This document shows positions 1-10,547 of a stretch of DNA of 64,000 nt, one piece after another. Each line of letters begins with the position of its first letter. Positions within the stretch are counted from its first letter, which is position 1. Below the pieces are notes generated by a model. The model was not told where the DNA came from, searched no databases, and saw nothing but the letters and a program-made list of their open reading frames with translations. This DNA comes from Elephas maximus indicus (taxonomy: Eukaryota > Chordata > Mammalia > Proboscidea > Elephantidae), in the NCBI RefSeq assembly GCF_024166365.1, contig NC_064831.1:31052768-31116767 (forward strand), in the 5' to 3' direction. The translations under genes and the position numbers were made by a program.

Positions 1-487
1 CTGAGTCCAGCACAACTAGATGGTGCCTGGCTACCACCGCTGACTGCTCTGACAGGGATCACAGTAGAGTGTCCCAGACAGAGCTGGAGAACAATGGTAG
101 AACAAAATTCTAACTCACAAAAAACAAACAGACAAACAAACTTACTGGTCTGACAGAAACCGGAGAAACCCTGAGATTATGGTGCCTGGACACCCTTATA
201 GCTAAGTAATGAAGTCACTCCTGAGGTTCACCCTTCAGCCAAAGATTAGACAGGCCCATAAAACAAAATGAGACTAAATGGGCACACCAGCCCAGGGGCA
301 AGGATGAGAAGGCAAGAGGGGACAGGAAAGCTGATGATGGGGAACCCAAGGTCAAGAAGGGGAGAGTATTGACATGTCATGGGGTTGACAACCAATGTCA
401 CAAAACAATATGTGTATTAATTGTTTAATGAGAAGTTAGTTTGCTGTGTAAACCTTCATCTAAAGTACAATAAAAAATTTCTTAAAA
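1..487 (+). mobile_element. L1 LINE, 3' UTR end (cut by window edge)
   Basis: The stretch matches, by eye, the 3' UTR of the L1 copy at 40.4-42.9 kb in this window: both carry the phrases actagatggtgcc and gactgctctgacagg and end in a tail beginning at a CAATAAA-like signal (about 468). Only the non-coding 3' end lies in the window, so the ORF2 portion would be upstream. The tail is short and A-rich. It is non-functional as seen here. Confidence 0.8.
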
Positions 488-572
488 AACTGTTCAAAAT
501 GCTTCTTTTTAATATTCAAATTATTATATATTATCATTTTTTAAATTATTATTATTTGTTTTGTTTTAGAAC
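488..572. other. AT-rich spacer
   Basis: Short A/T-rich run between the L1 tail and the RTE copy. No gene or recognised repeat. Confidence 0.5.
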
Positions 573-2287
573 AAGCCTGATTCAGAAGAGCACGTGGAAC
601 AAGGGATATCACTGCTGATGTCAGTTGGATCTTGCCTAAAAGCAGAGAATACCAGAAAGATGTTGTGGATTGAGTTGTGTCCCCTAAAAATGTATATCAA
701 CCTGGCTAGGCCATGATTCCCAGTGCTATGTGATAGTCCACCATTTTGTGATCTGATGTGATTTTCCTGTGTGTTCTAAATCCTACCTCTATGATGTTAA
801 TGAGGTGGGATTAACGGCAGTTATGTTCATGAGGCAGGACTCAATCTACAAGATTAGGTTGTATCTTAAGTGAATCTCTTTTGAGATATAAAAGAAGTGA
901 GCACAGAGACATGGGGACCTCATTCCACTAAGAAACAAGAGACAGGAGAATAGCATGTCCTTTGGACCTAGGGTCCCTGTGCTGAGAAGCTCCTTGACAA
1001 AGGAAAATTGATGACAAGGACCTTCACCCACAGCCAACAGAGAGAGAAAGACTTTCCCTGGAGCTGGCACCCTTAATATGGATTTCTAGCCGCCTAGACT
1101 GTGAAAGAATAAACTTCTGTTTGCTGAAAACATCCATTTGTGGTATTTCTGTTATAGCAGCACAAGATAACTAAGACAGATGTTTATCTGTGTTTTACTG
1201 ACTATGCAAAAGCATTCAACTGCATGAATCATAAGAAATTATGGATAACATTTTGAAGAATGGGAATTCCAGAATACATCATTGTGCTTATGCGGAACCT
1301 GTATATAGATCAAGAGGCAGTCATTAGAACAGAACAAGAAGATACTATATGATTTAAAATCAGGAAAGGTGTGCTTCAGGATTGTATCCTTACATCATGC
1401 TTATTCAATCTGTATGCTGAGCAAATAATCTGAGAAGCTGGACTATATGAAGAAGAATGAGACATCAGGATTGGATGAAGACTCATTAACAACCTGTGAT
1501 ATGCAGATTACACAACCTTGCCTGCTGAAAGTGAAGAGGACTTGAAGCACTTACTGATGAAGATCAAAGACCTAGCCTTCAAATATGGATTACACCTCAA
1601 CATAAAGAAAACAAAAATCCTTACAACTGGACCAATAAACAACATCATGATAAACAGAGAAAATATTGAAGTTGTCAAAGATTTCCTTTTACTTGGATCT
1701 ACAAGCGACACCCATGGAAGCAGCAGTCAAGAAATCAAAGCATTTATTGTATTGCACTGGGCAAATTGGCTGCAAAAGACTCCTTTAAAGTGTTAAAAAA
1801 GCAAAGATGTCACTTTGAGGACCAAGGTGCGCCAGACCCAATCCATGGTGTTTTCAATCACCTCATATGCATGTGATAGCTAGACAATGAATAAAGAAGA
1901 CTGAAGAAGAATTGATGCCTTCGAATTATAGGGTTGGCAAAGAATATTAAATATACCATGGACTGCCAGAAAAATGAACAAATCTGTCTTGGAAGAAGTA
2001 CAGCCAGGATATTCTTTAGAAGGGAGAATGGCAAGACTTCATCTCATATACTTTGGACATATTATAGGAAGGACCAGTCCCTGGAAAAAGACATCATGTG
2101 TGGTAAAGTAGAACATCAGCGAAAAAGAGGAACACACTCCATGAGATGGATTGACACAATGGCTGCAGCAATGGTCTCAAATATAGCAACGGTTGTGAGG
2201 ATGGTACAGGACCGGGCAGTGTTTCCTTCTGTTGTATATAATAGGGTCACTATGAGTCGGAACTGACTCAGTGACACCTAACAACAG
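573..2287 (+). mobile_element. RTE-clade LINE (RTE1_LA-like), RT-to-3'-end fragment, split by an LTR
   Basis: Degenerate 3' two thirds of an RTE LINE. The pieces 573-663 and 1179-2287 run through reverse-transcriptase and C-terminal coding sequence into the family 3' end (gacacctaacaacag at about 2273-2287). The reverse-transcriptase catalytic box at 1500-1511 reads Tyr-Ala-Asp-Tyr instead of Tyr-Ala-Asp-Asp and follows a stop codon directly. Open frames survive only as scraps (1518-1796, 1934-2266). The copy is 5'-truncated: no endonuclease domain is present. It is interrupted at 664-1178 by a solo LTR, so it predates that LTR. Confidence 0.9.
664..1178 (+). mobile_element. Solo LTR, MaLR/ERVL-type, inserted in RTE
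   Basis: 515-bp element starting TGTGGATTGAG and ending AAGACA, flanked by a perfect 5-bp duplication GATGT (659-663 and 1179-1183). The flanking RTE reads continuously when the element and one duplicate are removed. TG...CA ends, 5-bp duplication, an AATAAA signal near 1107 and the phrases ttgtgtccc... and tgtggtatttctgtta match the general plan of MaLR (class III) LTRs. No internal region is present, so it is a solo LTR. A related copy lies at 8488-9008. Confidence 0.85.
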
Positions 2288-2611
2288 CATTTCTCAGTTA
2301 CCGTGACATTCATTTATGTGTCAAAGAATGTAATCTAAGATCAGGAAGTACTGAAGTTATTTAAAAGGTTGGTCAAGTACTTGCATTGAGAAAGACATGT
2401 TTGTAAATGACATGTACAAAATGTGTGTAAGTGTCTTTAAGGAGCGTGTCCATTACACACTCCCTTTTGGAATAACCTGATTTTAAAACTCATTCTTCTT
2501 CCATGCCGTTTCTTAATGCTCTCTTTGCACAAATGTTTCTCAGAAGGATGGACGGAAAAAAAAAAAAACTTTTTCAAAGGAGAACAAGACGTTTCATAAA
2601 AGCGCAGTATA
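2288..2611. other. No recognised feature
   Basis: Unique-looking AT-rich sequence with a short A run near 2560. No gene or repeat recognised. Confidence 0.4.
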
Positions 2612-2950
2612 AAGAGAAAATGCACAGACTCAAGAGACCTAGATTAAGCTTTTCTAAGTCTCAATTTCCTCTTCTGTAAAATGGTGGCACAGTGGTTAAA
2701 GCACTCGGCAGTTAACCGAAAGGCTGGCGATTCAAACTCACCAACCACTCCATGGGAGAAAGATGGGGCAGTCTGCTTCCATGAAGATTTACAGCTTTGG
2801 AAACCCTATGAGGCAGTTCTGCTCTGTCCTATAGGATCGCTGTAAGTCGGAATCGACTTGATGGCAGTAGGTTTTAAAGTGGGTATAGTAATAGTACCCA
2901 CCTCCTAGAGTTATTGTGAGTTGTGCAATAGATTGTAGCTATTATTGTTA
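2612..2950 (+). repeat. MIR SINE interrupted by an AfroSINE
   Basis: The left part (2612-2682, with tctcaatttcctcttctgta) and right part (2876-2950, with atagtaatagtacccacctc) are consecutive pieces of a MIR in + orientation. The AfroSINE at 2683-2875 splits them exactly where MIR reads cctcatctgtaaaatgggga. Confidence 0.8.
2683..2875 (+). mobile_element. AfroSINE
   Basis: tRNA-derived head (ggtggcacagtggttaaagc, with A-box-like and B-box-like blocks), body (gaaaccctatgaggcagtt) and tail (taagtcggaatcgacttgat, then ggcagtaggtttt). Inserted in a MIR. Confidence 0.9.
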
Positions 2951-2956
2951 CAAGAG

Positions 2957-3146
2957 TGCTTGTGTGAGACAAACAATGCACTCGACTGCTAACCAAAAGG
3001 CTGCAGGATTGAGTCTACCCAGAGGCACCTCAGAAGAAAGGCCTGGCAATCTACTCCTGAAAAATCATCCATTAAAACCCTAAGGTCACTACAGTTTTAA
3101 AACATATGGGGTCATCATGAGTCAAAATCTACTTGATGGCAACTGT
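2957..3146 (+). mobile_element. AfroSINE, variant B
   Basis: Divergent subtype recognised by the central phrase gaaaggcctggcaatctact and the ending gatggcaactg. It lies directly after the MIR. Confidence 0.8.
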
Positions 3147-3315
3147 TACTATTATTGTTGCTATTGTTATAAAGCCACATTTAGGGCTTGGGTGCTAGTG
3201 TGTTTTCCAGGGGGTGGAGAGGTATTAATATGTCAGTTGGGATGCTAAAGATGATCCAAACCTACATGGCCCTACATAGATTTTAGGATTTCGTGAAAAA
3301 CTTATATTCATTATT

Positions 3316-3518
3316 GGTGGCACGGTGGGTAAATGGTCAGCTGCTAACCTAAAGGTCGGCAGTTCTAGCCCAGCAGCCCCTCTGCAGAGAAGGATGTGGC
3401 AGTTTGCTCCTTTAAAGATTACAGCCTCGGAAACCCTATGAGATGGTTCTACTCTGTCCTATAGGGTCACTCTGAGTCGGAATTGACTTGACAGCAATGG
3501 GCTTGGTTTGATTTGTTT
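3316..3518 (+). mobile_element. AfroSINE
   Basis: Complete head, body and tail: ggtggcacggtgggtaaatg ... gagtcggaattgacttgaca, ending in the ggcttggtttg type of tail, followed by a T run. Confidence 0.9.
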
Positions 3519-3611
3519 TTTTTTTTTCATTCTAGCTTATAAGGCATGTGGGACAGCCCAAAGCCTTTGTGGGAAGAAAAAAAAATTTTTTTTACAGAAA
3601 TCTTTTTGAAG

Positions 3612-3910
3612 GGAACATTCATTTATTCAGCAAATATTTATTGAAACCCTATGTAGTTACACCAATGGACTCAAACATACCAATGATCCTGAAGATGGCC
3701 CAGGACTGGGCATAAGGTTGCCATGAGTCAGAGCCAATTCGACAACAACTAACAACAACGACAACAATAACAACTCTGTATCAAGCATTGTACTAGTCGC
3801 TGGGGATTAAGCTAAACAGTCTCTGATCTCGTTGACTGAACTTAGAATTTAATGGAGAAGACAGTCATTATAACCACAAATAAACACTACAATCTGTAGT
3901 AAAAGTGGCA
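3612..3910 (-). repeat. L2 LINE 3' end, antisense, interrupted by an RTE tail
   Basis: The left flank (attcatttattcagcaaata) and right flank (tgtactagtcgctggggatt ... gaatttaatggagaagacag) are consecutive segments of antisense L2. Together they mark an old mammalian repeat split by the younger RTE piece. Confidence 0.7.
3655..3772 (+). mobile_element. RTE 3' tail fragment
   Basis: A roughly 115-bp piece of the extreme RTE 3' end (aatggactcaaacata ... gactgggcataaggttgcca ... caacaactaacaacaac), inserted inside the L2 segment. Shorter than the two 170-bp RTE tail units elsewhere in the window. Confidence 0.75.
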
Positions 3911-4029
3911 AAGAAAAATTCTGACTTTTTAAAATCTTGGCGAATAGAATAGACATTGAAAAATACTATCCTCAGGAAGTGTAATTTGCCATTTGTCAGT
4001 CTCAAGCTCTTTCATAATTGACAGTTATG

Positions 4030-4182
4030 ACGGCATAATTTGTATGTAGTGGCACTCGGCTGCTATACAAAGGTCAGCAGTTCGAATCCACCAGCTGCTC
4101 CTTGGAAACCCTATGGGGCAGTTGTACTCCATCCTATAGGGAGGGTCGCTATGAGTTGGAATTGACAGCAACGGGTTTTTAT
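4030..4182 (+). mobile_element. AfroSINE, short type
   Basis: Short subtype: cactcggctgctatacaaag, then gctccttggaaaccctatgg, then gagttggaattgacagcaac, ending gggttttt. It contains a local duplication of the motif taggg before ggtcgc. Confidence 0.85.
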
Positions 4183-4589
4183 GATGCCATACTGTGTAGG
4201 TAGTGTCACTTTAAAGGTGAATTGTGCTGAGTAAATCTAGAATTTTTAAAACTGGATTAAAACATGGAAACATTAAAATGGCGAACTGATAAATCTCTGA
4301 AGCTACAATTTCATATTGTGGCCATGCACATGTTTTTAAGGGGCAAGAAAGCCTGGGTTGGGGGTTAGGAGTGGAGTCCTAAGGATAGCAAAGACAAGGG
4401 CTATGCAGCCAAGGCTCCCCTCTGGGTCACGGAACCCTGGGTCAGAGGGACAACGGAAGGAGGGAGGCAGAGCCAGAGGCTAGGTCGTGGTGTCCAGGAA
4501 AGCAAGCCTTCAGTGGGGCCCACTTTTATAAGCATTCATTTGTGTGCAAGAGTTTATCTAGAAGGCCTGCTCCGGCATCCTCTGAAGAG
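4183..4589. other. No recognised feature
   Basis: Mixed-composition sequence with a GC-richer patch at 4390-4510. No gene or repeat recognised. Confidence 0.4.
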
Positions 4590-4690
4590 AGCAGTGTTTT
4601 TCAAACAGCAGATCATGGCCCATTTTGAGTCATAAAATAAATTTAGTGGGTTCCCACTACCCACCTGTATTTTTTTAATGAAATAGAAAA
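4590..4690 (+). repeat. Possible hAT-type DNA transposon fragment
   Basis: The phrases gtttttcaaacagcagatca and aaataaatttagtgggttcc resemble the terminal region of MER/Charlie-type hAT elements (tttctcaaactg...gtcatgaccc...atttagtgggt). Only about 100 bp can be matched and no far terminus was seen, so the assignment is tentative. Confidence 0.4.
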
Positions 4691-5255
4691 AATTAAAATA
4701 GAAAATGTCAATGTGCATGGTATATAGTGGGGCTGAGAGGGTCTGCGTTTTGGTGTGTATGTGTGCAAAGTGACCCTTTGGGACCCAGATTCTGTTCAGT
4801 GGTGGGAATTCACTGAGGAACATTCTGTCCCCTATTTTTCTCAGGACATGGTCCTTCTGAAGTTAAAACCAGGGCCAAAGAGGAGTGCTGCTCTTCTGGC
4901 TGCAGCCCAGGAATTAATCTGAACTAAAGACAGTATCTAGATAGGGCGGCGGGCTCTGCAAAGAAACAATCCAGGAGAGATGTCCCTGTAAGATGAATGA
5001 GGTGAGGCCAAGTACAAGGCAAGCTCCACCTCCTATGATGAAAAGAGAACGTATAGGTTGGAATTGCTGATACTTGGCCATTTTTTGACGGTGGGTTATG
5101 CATTTTGACCTACAGAAAACTCATACTTAGAATGAATTGCCGTAGAGCCTATTATGTTAAAAATTTGAGTTAAAGACAATCGCTCGTAATAATGAATACA
5201 CACACCACTTTGTGATGCTCATGAAAACATTGCACGGTGTAGAAGTGTTCAAGTG
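4691..5255. other. No recognised feature
   Basis: No gene or repeat that I can support. The short antisense open frame across 4554-4823 has no recognisable domain. Confidence 0.4.
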
Positions 5256-5269
5256 TTTTATATGCGTAC

Positions 5270-5438
5270 CCCCCCCCAAAAAACCCACTGCCATTGAGTT
5301 GATTCCGACTCATAGCGGCCCTATAGGACAAAGTAGAACTGCCCCATAGAGTTTCCAAGGAGTGCCTGGCGGATTCCAACTGCCGACCTCTTGGTTAACA
5401 GCCATAGCACTTAACCACTATGCCACCGGGGTTTCCTT
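5270..5438 (-). mobile_element. AfroSINE, short type, antisense
   Basis: Reverse-strand copy: cccactgccattgagttgat ... gtttccaaggagtgcctggc ... ccactatgccaccggggttt. Flanked by imperfect duplicates tttatatgcgta (about 5258-5269) and tttatatgcata (about 5437-5448). Confidence 0.9.
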
Positions 5439-5496
5439 TATATGCATAAAAAAAAAAAAATTTTTTTTATATGCATAAAAAGGTAAAATATGTACT

Positions 5497-5548
5497 ATGG
5501 GGTCGCTCTGAGTTGGAATTGACTCAATGGCAACGGGTTTGATTTTAG
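5497..5548 (+). repeat. AfroSINE tail fragment
   Basis: Only the 3' end is present: tatggggtcgctctgagttg ... ggcaacgggtttgatttt. It is preceded by a further copy of ttatatgcataaaaa, so this spot may have been targeted twice. Confidence 0.75.
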
Positions 5549-5559
5549 GTTAAGACAAA

Positions 5560-5690
5560 CATTTGACTGACGCTAAATAAGAACCATATGTACCTGTTCT
5601 GATTTACATACAAATTCAGCTTAAAGACAGGCTCAGGACTTGGATCTCATTCGCAACCTGTGGAATGCCTTATCCAAACTAATAGGTAGG
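5560..5690 (+). repeat. Fragment related to the inverted-repeat element at 38577-38863
   Basis: Shares with 38755-38830 the ordered phrases gctaaataagaacca, acctgttctgattta and aaattcagcttaaagac, in the same orientation. It represents one half of that element. Confidence 0.6.
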
Positions 5691-5699
5691 TTAGGAGGA

Positions 5700-6524
5700 T
5701 GAATAAAAAGAAGGCCCTGGACTGGTTCCCTGAGGATGAAGCCTCCTTGGGACGTCACCTGTGAGTGGGAAAGGAGCTGATAACAGAGACAATTGATAGT
5801 GGGATTAAATAATCAAAGGCTTGCATCCATGTTTTCTTTGCTGGGCTCTTGGCTGTTGGACAAGTGCTCCCACCACCTGTCAGCTGTCTGTAACTGAGCC
5901 ATTGTGTTTTAAAGAAGGTATGCTTAGAAGGAGTTTCCTTCTTTCCTTAGCATCTTCGTGACTAAGCCTGCCTTCCAAATACTGTAAATGTTTTCAGCCT
6001 TTCCCTCTTGATAAGATACTACTTTTGCTCTAGTATTAAAAAACAAACAAAACTTATTTTATGTAAGAATTTTTGATTTTCTGAAAGGATCAGGGATTGA
6101 CAATTTTATTTGTAGACATAGTTTCTAACCTCAGATCTTCTCACACTGATTTTGAACAGAGAAAATTCTCAATGAAAGGAAAACAGCTTGCTTAGAACGC
6201 TGTGCTTCCTTACAGCACTAGAGCACTCCAAAGAGGACTCCTTGGTGCTCGGACAGGAGGGGAAGCTGGGGACCCACAGGGGTCATTTTGTACCTTGGCA
6301 AACAGCATGAGCACGTTCTGCTAAAAATTAACAGTTGGTGGAGAGGGTAGTGAGCGACTAGGCTCTTAGCTGGGGATACCGCCAGACCGGATAAGCTGTG
6401 GAGAAAGGAAAAGTGACTGCAAAGATGAAGGAAGCCAGCTTTCCTCCTGGACGTGAGTGGTGAGGGGCAGTAGGGGCTGAGGAAAAGTCTCAATCCAGGG
6501 AACCCAGAACATGGCATCAACTGT
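5700..6524. other. No recognised feature
   Basis: AT-moderate sequence without a recognisable gene. Antisense open frames at 6218-6560 have no domain similarity that I can see. Confidence 0.4.
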
Positions 6525-6525
6525 G

Positions 6526-6742
6526 AAGACCAAAATCAAAACTAAGCTCATTGCCGTCAAGTCAATTCCAACTCATAGCGACCCAACAGAACAGAGTGGA
6601 ACTGCCCACAGGGTTTCCAAGGCTGTGAATCTTTACGGAAGCAGACTGCCACATCTTTCTCCCATGGAGAGGCTGGTGGGTTCAACCTGCCAGCCTTTCA
6701 GTTAGCAGCCTGGTGCTTTAAGTACCGCAGCACCAGGGCTTC
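6526..6742 (-). mobile_element. AfroSINE, long type, antisense
   Basis: aaaactaagctcattgccgt ... gcagactgccacatctttct ... gcaccagggcttc. Full length, in reverse orientation. Confidence 0.9.
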
Positions 6743-6967
6743 TTAGCTGTGGTAAAGACAGAGATGGCAAATCCCTAGGATAACCACTTTGTCTTGGCAA
6801 TAGCCCTCTCTCTTTTTACTACCTCGGCCTGAGTCTGACCTATTCTTTTAGAATATAAAACCTTCCAAGTACTTTTCTTGGTCAAGTCCAAAGGCCCTTT
6901 CATATCTTATGTAGAAAAAGAGATGTTTCTTTTAAACTCATACTCACATGAAGCTTTTATATTGTGG

Positions 6968-7209
6968 AGAAAGCACGTGCTTAGAAATGAGGCAGACCTG
7001 GATAACATTTTTTTTTAAATGCTCACCACAGACTGACTAGTGTAAGACCTTGGGTAAGGTAGCTAGTGGGTTAGGAAGCTCAAAGGGCTGAAGTTTCTCA
7101 ACCTGTAAAATACGGAAAATAATACCTCTTTTGTAGGGTTGTTGTTGAGGATTACATAAGGTGTAAGGTCATTGCTGGGCACTTAATAAATGAAGTTAGT
7201 ATTATATTA
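6968..7209 (+). repeat. MIR SINE
   Basis: Nearly complete MIR: agaccttgggtaaggtagct, then ctcaacctgtaaaatacgga, then ggcacttaataaatgaagtt. It ends in an attatattatt tail. Confidence 0.8.
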
Positions 7210-7247
7210 TTCGAGTCGATTGCGCTCGACGGCACTGGGTTGGGTGG
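7210..7247 (+). repeat. AfroSINE tail remnant inside MIR tail
   Basis: The 3' terminus only (tcgagtcgattgcgctcgac), flanked on both sides by attatattatt, which may be its target duplication. Confidence 0.65.
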
Positions 7248-7864
7248 GTATTATATTATTATCTTTTTTGTAAGTGCCACCATGCCAACAAGCAATTAAT
7301 GGACAACCTCAACAGAATCTACAGCTCTTTTAGTTGATCACAATACATATATTTTTACAGAACTTATAATTCAAGATGGTTTTTTTTTTAGGGCTTTTGT
7401 GAAAGCGTTGCATGAAGTTGCTTAGACAGTTGTGTGAAATTTCTATGTCAAAAATCAAAGGAAATGTATCCAGTTTTAATTTTTGAGTGATTATCAAGTC
7501 TAAGAATTATCCAAGCACTTTACTTCTCTTCCTTTTTACTTCTTATATTTAACTTTTGTCTGTTTCATTTAATTTTGGCTTCTCTGTTAAGATTAATGTC
7601 AGTAAGGCTTGGAACAAAGGCTTAAAAATCATAGACATTTAGACTCAGAGCTAAAACATATCTTAGAGTTTATTTGGTCCAGTGATTTCCAAATGCCAGT
7701 CATTCAAAAATAACATATCTTCTTATGTCATATCCTCGTATCATTTACTTAACATTTCTCTTTGAGTTGAGTGTTTTTTTAAAAAACAAAACAACTACTC
7801 ACTTTACTTCTAACCAATACTATTCACAAACATCACAGGTGTGATAGGCTAATTAAAATAAATG
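7248..7864. other. No recognised feature
   Basis: AT-rich sequence. No gene or repeat that I can support. Confidence 0.4.
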
Positions 7865-8200
7865 TTGTTAGTTGCTGTTGAGTTTGCCCCCAACTCATGG
7901 TGACCCCATGTATGACACAGTAGAGCTGCCACATGGGGTTTTTTTGGCTATAATGTTTAACCAAGAGGTTGGCAGTTCCAATCTGCCAGGCGCTCCTTGG
8001 AAACTTCATGGGGCAGTTCTACTCTGTCCTATAGGGTCACTATGAGTCGGAATCGACTCGATGGCAGTGGGTTTTTATTTTTTTAATGTTTGTGGAAGCG
8101 AATCACCAGGACTCTTCTTCTGTGGAGCCTCCGGGTGGGTTCTAATCGCCAATTTTTACTTTAGCAGCTGATTGTAACCCGATTGTGCCACCCAAGCTCC
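7865..8200 (-). mobile_element. AfroSINE variant B, antisense, with a nested SINE
   Basis: The outer SINE pieces are 7865-7958 (gttgttagttgctgttgagt) and 8092-8200 (ccaggactcttcttctgtgg ... tgtgccacccaagctcctt). They are separated by a + strand SINE and join into one copy when it is removed. Confidence 0.85.
7959..8083 (+). mobile_element. AfroSINE, short type, nested in an older SINE
   Basis: ccaagaggttggcagttcca ... gagtcggaatcgactcgatg, ending gggtttttatttttt. Flanked by an 8-bp duplication TAATGTTT (7951-7958 and 8084-8091). 5'-truncated, as the tRNA head is missing. Confidence 0.85.
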
Positions 8201-8487
8201 TTAAAATAAATACACAACTTAAAACAATTGCCCACTAACCATTTAAAAGCATCTCATGTACTACTAGTGGCATGGCTAGCACACTTGAGTAAACATGGAT
8301 CATATATCCCCCCTCCTATTTTATAAATGAGGACACTGCAACCCAAGGAAGCGAAGTTATTTGCCGAGTCTCTCCATGATTGCAACTCTGGTAAAAGGTT
8401 TGATGTGTTCAAGAATTTGGTAACTGAACTTTTGAGAATCACCTGGGTACTTTGTTGTACCAACTTCCCCTTTTCAGGTTTCCTATA

Positions 8488-9008
8488 TGTCATGGATTGA
8501 ATTATGTCCCCCAAAAATGTGTGTAGCAACCTGGTTAGGCCATGATTCCCAGTACTTTGTGGTTGTCCTCCATTTTGTGATTGTAATTTTATGTTAAAGA
8601 GGATTAGGGAGGGATTGTAACACCACCCTTATCCAGGTCACAGCCCTGATGCAATGTATAGGGAGTTTCCCTGGGGCGTGGCCTGTATCACCTTTATCTC
8701 TCAAGAGATAAAAAAGGAAAGGGAAGCAAGCAGAGAGTTGGGGACCTCATACCACCAAGAAAGCAGCACCAGGAGCAGAGCGCATCCTTTGGAAACTGGG
8801 GTCCCTGCACCTGAGAAACTCCTCCACCAGGGAAAGATTGAGGACGAGGACCTTCCTCCAGAGCCGACAAAGAGAAAAAGCCTTCCTCTGGAGATGATGC
8901 CCTGAATTTGGACTTTTAGCCTACTAGGCTGTGAGAGAATAAATTCCTCTTTGTTAAAGCCATCCACTTGTGGTATTTCTGGTACAGCAGCACCAGATGA
9001 CTAAGACA
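8488..9008 (+). mobile_element. Solo LTR, MaLR/ERVL-type
   Basis: Starts TGTCATGGATTGAATTATG and ends ATGACTAAGACA, about 520 bp, with an AATAAA-type signal near 8938. It is closely related in order and length to the LTR at 664-1178 (shared phrases ggccatgattcccagtac, cattttgtgat and cttgtggtatttctg). No convincing 5-bp duplication remains. The open frame at 8654-8905 lies wholly inside the LTR and is not a gene. Confidence 0.8.
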
Positions 9009-9018
9009 CCACGTATTC

Positions 9019-9185
9019 CTAAAAACCCAAGAACCCATTGCCGTCAAGTGGATTCTGACTCCTAGCAACTCTATAGGACAGAGCAGAACTGCCTCATAGT
9101 GTTTCCAAGGAGCAGCTGGTGGATTTGAACTGCCAGTCTTTGGGTTAGCTGCTGAGCTCTTAACCACTGTGCCACCAGGGCTCCA
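9019..9185 (-). mobile_element. AfroSINE, short type, antisense
   Basis: aacccattgccgtcaagtgg ... tttccaaggagcagctggtg ... actgtgccaccagggctcc. It begins about 10 bp after the LTR. Confidence 0.9.
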
Positions 9186-10547
9186 AAAACTCAACAGAAT
9201 AGGAAATTAAGGATTGATTTTAGTGAAAGAGAAAACACTATTTACTTTACATAGCCCCTTCACAAAAATACTGAGATGCGTCAGAGGACAAAGAATTTTA
9301 ATAACCATCTGAACACATCTAAAAGTTGAGACACATTTACCTTTTTGCTTATACCCGTTTGTGGAGCTTGCTCCTTCTGAGCAGATTAAGGTCAGCAGTG
9401 TTAGCCTCCTCCTGACCCTGAATGCCTTGTGCACTGAAACCCGAGTGTTAGTTCCTGTTTGCGCCATTGTACCTTGTTAGAGAAGGTATTTCTATTCTCC
9501 AGAGAGTGAACAATAAGCTACTGTATGTTTGGTCTCTGGAGTTCATTTCTTCATGTTTTCATTAGTTTTATTCATAAGATTCTATTAGAGTCAATTGTTA
9601 AATTGCTGGAAACATCCCCAACAAAGGACAAAAACATTCTTCTATAAAGCAAGAACAGCCCATCCCCTGCCCAGACTTGAAGGACCATAAATTAGTGTAA
9701 TAAATTGCAGAACATAAGCAAGTAACTTTTCTTCCTGCTCTCCTAGGGACCTGGGGTTGTGAGTCTCTGTCTGAAACTAGGTCAGTAACACAGCGAAAAA
9801 AATCTTACTACATACAAGTTGGAGTTCAGTGCTCTAAAAATTGTAGTCCCTTCTAGTTAAATCAGAGTCCAATATGTTCATTTGGAGGGATTCAGGTTAA
9901 AATGCATAACCTGAAATAACTGGAATAATTGTTATAGTTGTTAACAACACCGCACTTGAGATATTTCCTCTTTAAAAAAATTTCTCCTTCCACTTCTGGA
10001 GTTTATGGTAAGAAAAACATTCCTCAGTTTATCCCGGAGGATTTATTTCATACAATTTCACTGACGAGTCACATTTTCTTGGCGCTTTGAAGGTCCTAGA
10101 ATCTCTCTCTATTTCAAATTGAATGAAGTATTTGAATACAACTCTATTTTGATTGCTTATTACAAAAAGCACATTATGCAAAAAGGTGCAAAATTTGAGA
10201 GTATGCCCAGTCATGTAATTTCTAGCCAAGAACATAAAAAGCAAGTACATTACTTAATATTTATTAAGAATTAAGTACTCAGAGGGGGTTAGTCACTAAC
10301 AAAGAAAGAAGCACATGTGTTCTATGTCAAATGAAACATTTGGGCACATTCACTGGCGCAAGCCCTAACCTTTTATGAATTGTAAAATTTTAAGTGAAGC
10401 AACGTGGGGACATTACAATAGACTGAAGAAAAAAATGCAATGTTTTGGAATTACAATGTATTAAAAACACATGCCGAATACTTTCCTCAATACTGATGAA
10501 TGTGAGCAAACCACATTCTATTAGAGCTTCACCTTGTTTTTCTATTC
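9186..10547. other. No recognised feature
   Basis: Low-GC sequence of about 1.36 kb. I see no gene, RNA gene or dateable repeat; the short antisense frames at 9207-9467 and 10029-10250 look random. Confidence 0.4.

Noticed and set aside
8654-8967. Frames of 83-88 codons
   Set aside because: Wholly within the solo LTR at 8488-9008.
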